In this document: positions 26,454 through 33,008 of the stretch, one piece after another
How positions within the stretch are numbered: position 1 is the stretch's first letter
Layout: each line of letters starts with the position of its first letter
Assembly (NCBI GenBank): GCA_016710465.1
Contig: JADJVS010000016.1
Coordinates: 62,001 to 126,000, forward strand
Direction: 5' to 3'
From: Sulfuritalea sp.
GTDB lineage: Bacteria > Pseudomonadota > Gammaproteobacteria > Burkholderiales > Rhodocyclaceae
Length of the DNA stretch: 64,000 bases
The notes under the pieces: model-generated
Seen by the model: only the letters and a program-made list of their open reading frames with translations
What the model was told of the DNA's origin: nothing
Database searches by the model: none
Program-made: the position numbers and the translations under genes

Positions 26454-26536
26454 CGTCATTCCGGCGCACGCCGGAATCCAGTAAGGTGTTCGAGGGAATG
26501 GTGTCATTTCTGGACCCCGGCTTGCGCCGGGGTGAC
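26454..26536. repeat. Dispersed GTCATTCC-type inverted repeat overlapping a gene end
   Basis: One copy (GTCATTCCGGCGCACGCCGG) lies at 26455-26474 and an opposing copy ending GCCGGGGTGAC reaches 26536. The right copy contains the stop codon and the last ten codons of the 2Fe-2S subunit gene, whose tail VTPAQAGVQK is a translation of the repeat. Confidence 0.8.
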
Positions 26537-27007
26537 GCTGTCCCGGCCGCCGCAGGCAACCACGGCGTCGACGATTTTCTTGTAGCCCGTGCAGCGGCAC
26601 AGGTTGCCTTCCAGGCCGCGCTTGACGCAGGCCGCGTCGGGATGCTCGTGTTTCGCCAGCAGGTGGTCGGCCTGCATCATCATGCCCGGCGTGCAGAAGC
26701 CGCACTGCACCGCGCCGTGTTCGACGAAGGATTCGCGCAGCGCTTCGCCGCGCGGCTGGTCGGTGAGCCCCTCGACGGTGGTGACATTGCGCCCGGCACA
26801 ATCGACGGCGAACATCAGGCAGGAGTTCAGCGACACGCCATCGACCTGGATGGTGCAGGCGCCGCATTCACCTTCGCCGCAGCCGTACTTGGTGCCGGTC
26901 AGGCCGACCACCTCGCGCAGCATGTCGAGGGCATTCATCGTGACGTCCACCGCCAACTTGCGCTTCACCCCGTTCAGGGTGAATTCGATCTCATGCTTGA
27001 GCGACAT
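26504..27007 (-). CDS. Molybdenum hydroxylase 2Fe-2S subunit (HcrC/CoxS-like)
   Basis: The 167-residue subunit carries two 2Fe-2S clusters. The plant-type cluster uses CGEGECGACTIQVDG and a later Cys in NSCLMF; the second uses CGFCTPGMMM and LCRCTGYKKI. Electrons go from the Mo centre to FAD through these. The last residues, DSVTPAQAGVQK, are encoded by an inserted dispersed repeat and are not part of the fold. Its start overlaps the end of the FAD subunit gene by 17 bases. Confidence 0.9.
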   Translation of the reverse strand: MSLKHEIEFTLNGVKRKLAVDVTMNALDMLREVVGLTGTKYGCGEGECGACTIQVDGVSLNSCLMFAVDCAGRNVTTVEGLTDQPRGEALRESFVEHGAVQCGFCTPGMMMQADHLLAKHEHPDAACVKRGLEGNLCRCTGYKKIVDAVVACGGRDSVTPAQAGVQK

Positions 27008-27857
27008 TTTCCAGCATCCTTTTGGTCATGTTATGGATCATTTCCTTGCGGTACCAGGCCGTGGCGCGCACGTCGTCGATGGGATTGACCTCGTCGCGCG
27101 CGGCAACGGCGGCGGCCTCGATGGTGGCGGCGTCGAGGTGGCGTCCCTCCAGCGCCGACTCCGTTGCCGTGGCGCGCAGCGGCGTCGGGGCGACGGCGCC
27201 GAAGGCGACGCGAACATTGGAGAGCACGCCGTCCTTGAGATTGCCGGCGACGCCGATCGAGATGGTCGAGATGTCCAGCGCCGGCCGCGTTCCGTGCTTG
27301 TAGAAGCGTGACACATGGCCGGCGGCGGGCACCGGAATGCGCACCCCGGTAACCAGTTCGCACAGCGACTTGCGGGTCTTGCCGGAGCCGGTGAAGAAGG
27401 TCGAGATCGGCATGCAATGGCGGTATAGCTTGGTTTCCGGCATCGAGGCCAATTCGACGCAGGCATCGAGCACCAGCAGCGGGACCAGGGTGTCGCCGGC
27501 CGGCGAGGCGTTGCAGATGTTGCCGCCGATGGTGCCGGCATTGCGGATCTGGTCGCTGGCGAAGTGGTCGCAGGCCTCGACCAGTGCGGGAAGATGCTCA
27601 CGCACCAGCGGGTGCTCCATGATCTCCGTGATCGTTGCCAGGGCCCCGATGCGGATCTCCTTGCCCTCCAGGGTGATGCCGGACATCTGCGGAATGTGGC
27701 GGATGTTCATCAGGGTCTCGCGGAACTTGATGCGGCCGGCCTGGCTTTGCGGTGTCAGGTCGGTGCCCCCCGCGAGTATCGTGACGTTGCCACCCTTGAG
27801 GCACTCGACCGCCTGGTCGAGGCTGGTTGGGGCGTAGTAGCGTTTCAGTTCGGTCAT
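26991..27857 (-). CDS. Molybdenum hydroxylase FAD subunit (CoxM/HcrB-like, without the 4Fe-4S loop)
   Basis: The 288-residue FAD-binding subunit shows AGGTDLTPQSQAG and IRNAGTIGGNICNASPAGDT, the two FAD loops of the family. In true 4-hydroxybenzoyl-CoA reductase this subunit has an insertion of about 40 residues with four cysteines for an extra 4Fe-4S cluster; here the chain passes straight from GNICNASPAGD to LVPLLVLDA. The enzyme therefore looks like an ordinary oxidative hydroxylase rather than the ring dehydroxylating reductase. It is the first gene of the FAD-FeS-Mo set and starts 10 bases after the mutase stop. Confidence 0.88.
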   Translation of the reverse strand: MTELKRYYAPTSLDQAVECLKGGNVTILAGGTDLTPQSQAGRIKFRETLMNIRHIPQMSGITLEGKEIRIGALATITEIMEHPLVREHLPALVEACDHFASDQIRNAGTIGGNICNASPAGDTLVPLLVLDACVELASMPETKLYRHCMPISTFFTGSGKTRKSLCELVTGVRIPVPAAGHVSRFYKHGTRPALDISTISIGVAGNLKDGVLSNVRVAFGAVAPTPLRATATESALEGRHLDAATIEAAAVAARDEVNPIDDVRATAWYRKEMIHNMTKRMLENVAQA

Positions 27858-27867
27858 TTCATTTTCC

Positions 27868-29481
27868 TCAGAACTTGATTGGTTCCTGGTAGCGCCCGAA
27901 AACGCTGACCAGTTCCTTGGTCATCTCGCCGACGCTGGCATAGGCCTTGACGGCCGCCATCAGGGCCGGCATGACGTTGGTTCCGGCTGCCGCGTCCGCG
28001 CGCAGCCGGGCCAAGGCGGCATCCACCGCCGTGTTGTCGCGCTCGGCGCGGATGCGCTGGAGGCTTTCGATCTGCACCCGGGCATCGTCTTCGTTGTAGG
28101 GATGGAATTCGACCGGATGGTCTTCTTCCTGCTCATTCCTGTAGCAGTTGACGCCGACCTTGGGAAACTCGCCGGAATCGATCTTGCGCTGCATGCCGTA
28201 GGCCTGGGCCGAGACCTTGGCCTGGATCGTGCCCTCGGCCACCATCTTGACAATGCCGCCCTGGGCGTCGACTTCGGCCATGATTTCTTCCATCTTGGCG
28301 CGCATCTCGTTCGTCATTGTCTCGACGTAGAAGGAGCCGGCCAGGGGATCGACGGTTTCGGTGAGGCCCATCTCCGCGATCAGCAACTGCATGGTGCGCA
28401 GCGACAGTCGTGCCGAGTATTCGGTGGGGATGGTGTAGGCCTCGTCGTAGGAACACAAGGCCATGGTCTGTGTGCCGGAAAGCGCCGAGATCAGGGCGTA
28501 GTAGGCGCCGCGCACGATGTTGACCTCGGGTTGCTCGAAGGTGAGGCCGCCGCCGCCGCCGGCGGCGATCATGCGCAGCCACATCGAGCCGGGCTTCTCG
28601 GCGCCGTACTGCTCCTTCATGATCTTGGCCCACAGGCTGCGCCCCGCGCGGAACTTGCAGACCTGCTCGAAGATGTTGCCGAAGATGTTGAAGTTGTACG
28701 ACAGCCGGCCGGCGAACTCGTCAACCGGCAGGCCGCGCTTGATGGCGTCGTCGGCATAGGCCTTGGCGATGCAGAAGGCGTAGGCCATTTCCTGTGCCGG
28801 CGTCGCCCCGGATTCGCGGATGTGGTAGCCACAGACCGAGACCGGGGTGTATTTCGGCGCCTCCTTGGCGCAGTATTCGATGGTGTCGCCGACGAGGCGG
28901 ATCGAGGGTTCGACCGGGAAGATCCAGGTGCCGCGACCGATGAATTCCTTGAGGATGTCGTTCTGTGCCGTGCCGCGTAATTCCTTGATGTCGTAGCCGC
29001 GCTTCTCGGCCATGGCCAGGTACATGGCGATCAGGATGGCGGCGGCGCCGTTGATGGTCAGCGAGACGGTGATCTTCTTCAGGTCGATGCCGTCGAAGGC
29101 GATCTCGAAGTCGCGCAGGGTGTCGATCGACATGCCGACACGGCCGATCTCGCCTTCGGCCAGGGGATCGTCGGAATCGAGACCGATCTGCGTGGGCAGG
29201 TCGAAGGCGACGTTGAGGCCGGTCTGGCCGTTGGCGATCAGGTACTTGAAGCGCTGGTTGGTATCCGCCGGGTTGCCGAAGCCGGCGTACTGGCGCATGG
29301 TCCAGGGCTGCTTGCGATACATTTCGCGGTGGATGCCACGGGTGAAGGGGTAAGCCCCGGGCTCACCGACCATCGCCATGCCGCCGCTGGCTTCGACGTC
29401 GGCCGCGGTGTACAGCGGCTTGACCTCGATGCCGGATTCGTTGATGACCTTCTTCATTTCTGGCTTTTGTGGAGCGTTCAT
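27868..29481 (-). CDS. B12-dependent acyl-CoA mutase, large subunit (methylmalonyl-CoA mutase family)
   Basis: The 537-residue catalytic subunit moves a carbonyl-CoA group by a radical route. The family core is present: TMRQYAGFGNPADTNQRFKY, GLNVAFDLPTQIG, RGTWIFPVEPSIRLVGD, ISGYH-like VCGYHIRESGATPAQE and GGTQ-like SGTQTMALCSYDEA. The position equivalent to Tyr89 of methylmalonyl-CoA mutase is Tyr65, which favours methylmalonyl-CoA or a similar carboxylated substrate over isobutyryl- or 2-hydroxyisobutyryl-CoA (Phe or Ile there). The B12-binding domain is a separate protein from the adjoining gene, and the start overlaps that gene's stop. MeaB is encoded 9 kb away. Confidence 0.9.
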   Translation of the reverse strand: MNAPQKPEMKKVINESGIEVKPLYTAADVEASGGMAMVGEPGAYPFTRGIHREMYRKQPWTMRQYAGFGNPADTNQRFKYLIANGQTGLNVAFDLPTQIGLDSDDPLAEGEIGRVGMSIDTLRDFEIAFDGIDLKKITVSLTINGAAAILIAMYLAMAEKRGYDIKELRGTAQNDILKEFIGRGTWIFPVEPSIRLVGDTIEYCAKEAPKYTPVSVCGYHIRESGATPAQEMAYAFCIAKAYADDAIKRGLPVDEFAGRLSYNFNIFGNIFEQVCKFRAGRSLWAKIMKEQYGAEKPGSMWLRMIAAGGGGGLTFEQPEVNIVRGAYYALISALSGTQTMALCSYDEAYTIPTEYSARLSLRTMQLLIAEMGLTETVDPLAGSFYVETMTNEMRAKMEEIMAEVDAQGGIVKMVAEGTIQAKVSAQAYGMQRKIDSGEFPKVGVNCYRNEQEEDHPVEFHPYNEDDARVQIESLQRIRAERDNTAVDAALARLRADAAAGTNVMPALMAAVKAYASVGEMTKELVSVFGRYQEPIKF

Positions 29482-29879
29482 TTCACGTTGCTCCGGATGT
29501 ACTCGGTGATGGCATCGAGCTTCGAGCCGGACGGGAAGATGCCCTTGAAGCCGAGTTCGCGCAGGGCGTCGTGGTCCTGCGCCGGCAGGTTGCCGCCGAT
29601 GACCCACAGCTTGTCGGTGAGGCCGGCTTCTTCGAGCAGGGGCTTGAGCTTGCGGCAGAAGGGGATGTGCGAGCCGGCCATCGAGGACAGCGAAATCACG
29701 TCGACGTCCTCTTCGAGGGCGATGCGCGCGATCTGTTCCGGCGTCTGGCGCAGTCCGGTGTAGATGACCTCGAAGCCGGCGTCCATCATGGCGCGGGCGA
29801 CAACCTTGGCGCCCTGGTCGTGGCCGTCGAGTCCCGGCTTGCCGAGAAGAATCTTGATTCTGCGTTGTGCATCCGTCAT
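29478..29879 (-). CDS. B12-binding small subunit of the acyl-CoA mutase
   Basis: The 133-residue protein is a stand-alone cobalamin-binding domain. It has the base-off/His-on motif GLDGHDQG (DxHxxG), the SLSSMAGSH strand and GGNLPAQD. It pairs with the large subunit encoded immediately downstream; the two genes overlap by 4 bases, as does this gene with the acyl-CoA dehydrogenase upstream. Confidence 0.92.
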   Translation of the reverse strand: MTDAQRRIKILLGKPGLDGHDQGAKVVARAMMDAGFEVIYTGLRQTPEQIARIALEEDVDVISLSSMAGSHIPFCRKLKPLLEEAGLTDKLWVIGGNLPAQDHDALRELGFKGIFPSGSKLDAITEYIRSNVK

Positions 29880-31009
29880 GCGGAGACTTCCTTGGCAATG
29901 ATGAGTTTCAATATTTCGCTGGTGCCGCCACCGATCAGCGTGAAGCGCACGTCGCGCAGATACCTTTGCACCGGGTATTCCATGGCGTAGCCGTAGGAGG
30001 CGAAGGTGCGGGCGGCCTGGTCGCAGACCTTGGCCGCTGTTTCGGTGGCGAACAGCTTGGCCATCGCCGCCTCCTTGTGATACGGCTTGCCGGAATCGCG
30101 CCGCCAGGCGGCGTAGTACACGAGGTGTTCGGCGGCCTCGAGTTCGGTGGCCATTTCGGCCAGCTTCATCTGTATCGCCTGGTAGCGGTTGATGGCCTTG
30201 CCGAATTGCTTGCGCTCGCCGGCATAGCGCACCGCCTCGCCCAGCGCCGCACGCGCGACGCCGAGCCCCATGGCGCCGGTGATGATGCGGATCTCGCCGA
30301 GGGTCTTGCGCAGGTGGCCTTCGCCGTCGCCTTCTTCCTTCGACAGGCGATGGCTGTCGGGCACGAAACATTCGTCGAAGGCGACTTCCGAGGTCGGCAG
30401 CGCCCAGACGCCCATCTTGTGGATTTCGCGACCGACGGTGATGCCCTTGAAATGCTTTTCGACGAGGAAGATGGTCAGCTTCTTTTCCTCGCCGGCTTTG
30501 GCGAATACGGTGAAGAAGTCGGCCACCGGCGCCGAGGTGATCCAGGTCTTCTGGCCGTTGATGACATAGCCGCCGTCGACCTTCTTCGCCGTGGTGGCGA
30601 TGGAATCGAGGTCGGAGCCGGCGTTCGGCTCGGTCATGCAGATGGCGCCAATCTTCTCGCCGCGCAGCGCCGGCTTGAACAGGCGCTCGATGATGTCCTC
30701 GTTGCCTAGCAGATGCAGGAACTTGGTGCCCATCAGCGACTGCATGGCCACCGCGCCCGCCAGCGACATCGAGCCGCGCGAGATTTCCTGCAGCGCCATA
30801 GCGAACTCGGTCAACGCCATCCCCGTACCGCCGACATCCTCGGGATAGCGCATGCCGAAGAAGCCTAGGTCAGCAAGTTCCTGGAACAGGGCGCGCGGAT
30901 ACTGCTTGGCTTCGTCGAGCGCGGCGGCCTGCGGCGCGATGCGTTCGTCGCAGAAGCGGGCGAAGGTGTCGCGGATCTGTTGCTGGTCTTCGGTGAGTTC
31001 GAAATTCAT
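29876..31009 (-). CDS. Acyl-CoA dehydrogenase
   Basis: A 377-residue flavoprotein with the normal three-domain layout. The FAD/substrate signature AICMTEPNAGSDLDS and WITSAPVADFF are followed by the C-terminal RYAGERKQFGKAINRYQAIQ and GYAMEYPVQRYLRD, whose Glu is the expected catalytic base. It would introduce an alpha,beta double bond into the pathway acyl-CoA and pass electrons to ETF. It is translationally coupled to the mutase small subunit, suggesting that its substrate is made or used by the mutase. Confidence 0.92.
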   Translation of the reverse strand: MNFELTEDQQQIRDTFARFCDERIAPQAAALDEAKQYPRALFQELADLGFFGMRYPEDVGGTGMALTEFAMALQEISRGSMSLAGAVAMQSLMGTKFLHLLGNEDIIERLFKPALRGEKIGAICMTEPNAGSDLDSIATTAKKVDGGYVINGQKTWITSAPVADFFTVFAKAGEEKKLTIFLVEKHFKGITVGREIHKMGVWALPTSEVAFDECFVPDSHRLSKEEGDGEGHLRKTLGEIRIITGAMGLGVARAALGEAVRYAGERKQFGKAINRYQAIQMKLAEMATELEAAEHLVYYAAWRRDSGKPYHKEAAMAKLFATETAAKVCDQAARTFASYGYAMEYPVQRYLRDVRFTLIGGGTSEILKLIIAKEVSA

Positions 31010-31044
31010 TTGTGTCGTGTTGTCAGACGTGCGTAGCCCGGGGC

Positions 31045-31128
31045 GCCGGGTGTCCGATTCCCTACGTGTCCCCCGGGCCGATGAAGCGCTGGCCCTCCTC
31101 CTTTACCTACGGGAATCGGACACCCGGC
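31045..31128 (+). repeat. Stem-loop element A with variable stem and conserved core
   Basis: GCCGGGTGTCCGATTCCC at 31045-31062 pairs perfectly with 31111-31128 (18 bp). The enclosed core holds CCCCCGGGCCG, an inner GGGCC/GGCCC hairpin and the end CCTCCTCCTTTAC. The same core occurs inverted in element B although the outer stem sequence is different. The pairing extends imperfectly outward (GCGTAGCCCG at 31031 with 31132-31147). The element fills the 319-base gap between the acyl-CoA dehydrogenase and hydantoinase B genes. Confidence 0.7.
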
Positions 31129-31183
31129 ACCCCGTGCGGGATACGCCGGCGCATTGCGACCGAAAACCCGTGGGGCGTATCCG

Positions 31184-31289
31184 GATCGTGGCGGTAGGGA
31201 GCCCTGCTCTGCGCAAGTAAAGGAGGAGGGCCGGCGTCTTTTCGGCCCGGGGGACATGGAGCGGAGCAGGGCTCCCTGGCGGCACGATC
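31184..31289 (-). repeat. Stem-loop element B, inverted relative of element A
   Basis: GGGAGCCCTGCTC at 31197-31209 pairs with 31264-31276, and the stem extends with a few mismatches to 31184 and 31289 (GATCGTG with CACGATC). The enclosed core, read on the minus strand, again begins TGTCCCCCGGGCCGA and ends CGGCCCTCCTCCTTTAC. A further 9-bp inverted repeat (31139-31147 with 31174-31182) lies between A and B. No gene is present in the gap 31010-31328. Confidence 0.7.
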
Positions 31290-31328
31290 GCGTGCTGGCC
31301 GTTGCGCATAAAGGTTTCATTTCCGTAT

Positions 31329-33008
31329 TCACTTGACGAAACCGTAATCCCGCTTCGCCGCCTCGGGCGTGATCACGCCATTGCGGATTTCCTCTGCCAG
31401 CAGCTTGCGGTCGCGCTTTTTCGGATCGCCGTAGCCGCCGCCGCCGCTGGCGACCTGGTGGTAGCGGGTGCCCTTGGGCACGCCGGTGATCAGGTCCTTG
31501 TTCTTCGGTACCACGGTCTGGCCGTCGGGGTAGTGCAGGCGGATGAAGTTGAGGCCGCCTTCGCCGCCGCCGAAGAGGCCGAAGGCCGGCTCGAAATCGC
31601 CGTCGCCGAAGGTCACCAGTTGCGTGTCGTCGGAGCCGATGGTGAAGATGGTTTCGACGCCGAGGCCGCCGCGCCATTCGCCGGCGCCGGCCGAGTCCGT
31701 CAGCAGTTCGTGGCGGATCAGGGTGTGCGGCGTCTGCTGCTCGAACATTTCATAGTCCTGGTCGAGCACGCCGCCTGAGGCGTCGATCATGCCGATGTGG
31801 TCGTAGCCGTCGGTGCCCTGCATCGCGCCGGAGCCGCCCTTGAGTCCCATGAAACCGATGTCGACGTACTTCTCGTTGTTCTTCGGATCGAGGCCGGTCG
31901 TGAGGGACGCCAGCAGGTTGTTCCAGCCGGCGGTAACGCGGTCGGGCATCACAGGGGCCAGCGCGCGCTGGATGGCGTCGGCGTTGGGCGGGCAGAGGTG
32001 GTTGCCGAAGGTGGTGGCCTTCGGGTAGGCGGCATTGAGTATCGTGCCGCTGGGGATGACGATCTCGATCGGCTGCACCATGCCCTCGTTGTGCGGGATG
32101 TCCGGGTTCACCATCTGCAGCAGCGTGAGTATCGTAGCCGAGGCGCTGGAGGTGAAGGTGCCGTTCACGAAGCCATTGGTCTGCGGATCGGTCTTCGAGT
32201 AGTCGAACTTGATGCTCTTGTCCTTGACCTCGATGTCGACGCGGATGGTGTATTTCGAGCCGACGAAGCGGCCGTCGAAATACACGTAGCCTTCGCCCGA
32301 GTAGTTGCCGTTGGGGATCTTGGCGATCTCGGCTTCCATCATCTTGCGCGTGGCGTCGAACAGGGCCTGCTTGTGGCTCTCGTAGCTCTCGACGCCGTAC
32401 TTCTTGAGCAGTTCCAGCAGGCGACGCTCGCCGACGGTACAGGCGCCCATTTCGGCCTTCATGTCGTGCTGCACGATGTCCAGCCGCACGTTGGCGAAAA
32501 TCAGGCCCCAGACGTCCTTGCGCAGCTTGCCGCGTTCGACCACCTTGACCGGCGGGATGCGCAGGGCTTCCTGCCAGACCTCGACCGCATTCGGGTTGTA
32601 GCCGCCGGCGACATTGCCGCCGATGTCCGCCTGGTGGCCCTTGACCGCCGTCCAGGCCACCAGCTTGTCCTCGAAGAACACCGGCTTGAAGGCGGCGACG
32701 TCGTTGTTCTGGTTGCCCAGGCTGAACACATCGTTGTGGAAAATCACGTCGCCGGGATAGATTTCGTCGCCGAAATATTCCTTGATGTACTTGCACACCG
32801 GCGCCAGCGAGAAGGCCAGGATTGGCAGGTTCTCGGTCTGTTCCAGCATGTTGCCGTCGGCGTCGTAGAGTCCGGTGACGTAGTCCTTGGCTTCGCACAG
32901 GATCGGCGAGCGCGTGGTCTGCTCCATCGAAATGCTCATCTCGTCGGTGATGGACTTGAAGGTCCGTGCATAGACGGACAGCAGGATGGGATCGATCTTG
33001 GTGCTCAT
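31329..33008 (-). CDS. Hydantoinase B / acetone carboxylase-like subunit
   Basis: The 559-residue protein belongs to the HyuB/oxoprolinase-B family: DPILLSVYARTFKSITDEM at the start, GDVIFHNDVFSLGNQNNDVA, IGGNVAGGY and a glycine-rich end (GGLGVETIF, ASGGGGYGDPKKRD). Relatives form the catalytic partner in N-methylhydantoinase, 5-oxoprolinase and ATP-dependent ketone carboxylases. Its start overlaps the HyuA stop by 4 bases, so the two subunits are made together. The hairpin elements lie just downstream. Confidence 0.87.
   Translation of the reverse strand: MSTKIDPILLSVYARTFKSITDEMSISMEQTTRSPILCEAKDYVTGLYDADGNMLEQTENLPILAFSLAPVCKYIKEYFGDEIYPGDVIFHNDVFSLGNQNNDVAAFKPVFFEDKLVAWTAVKGHQADIGGNVAGGYNPNAVEVWQEALRIPPVKVVERGKLRKDVWGLIFANVRLDIVQHDMKAEMGACTVGERRLLELLKKYGVESYESHKQALFDATRKMMEAEIAKIPNGNYSGEGYVYFDGRFVGSKYTIRVDIEVKDKSIKFDYSKTDPQTNGFVNGTFTSSASATILTLLQMVNPDIPHNEGMVQPIEIVIPSGTILNAAYPKATTFGNHLCPPNADAIQRALAPVMPDRVTAGWNNLLASLTTGLDPKNNEKYVDIGFMGLKGGSGAMQGTDGYDHIGMIDASGGVLDQDYEMFEQQTPHTLIRHELLTDSAGAGEWRGGLGVETIFTIGSDDTQLVTFGDGDFEPAFGLFGGGEGGLNFIRLHYPDGQTVVPKNKDLITGVPKGTRYHQVASGGGGYGDPKKRDRKLLAEEIRNGVITPEAAKRDYGFVK

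Noticed and set aside
24026..27088. Plus-strand open frame of 1020 codons opposite the molybdenum hydroxylase genes
   Set aside because: It spans three genuine minus-strand genes and a repeat and has no start signal or fold; it is a by-product of codon bias.
24029..27857. Naming the three-subunit enzyme 4-hydroxybenzoyl-CoA reductase (HcrABC)
   Set aside because: The FAD subunit lacks the cysteine-rich insertion for the extra 4Fe-4S cluster, so only family-level names were given.
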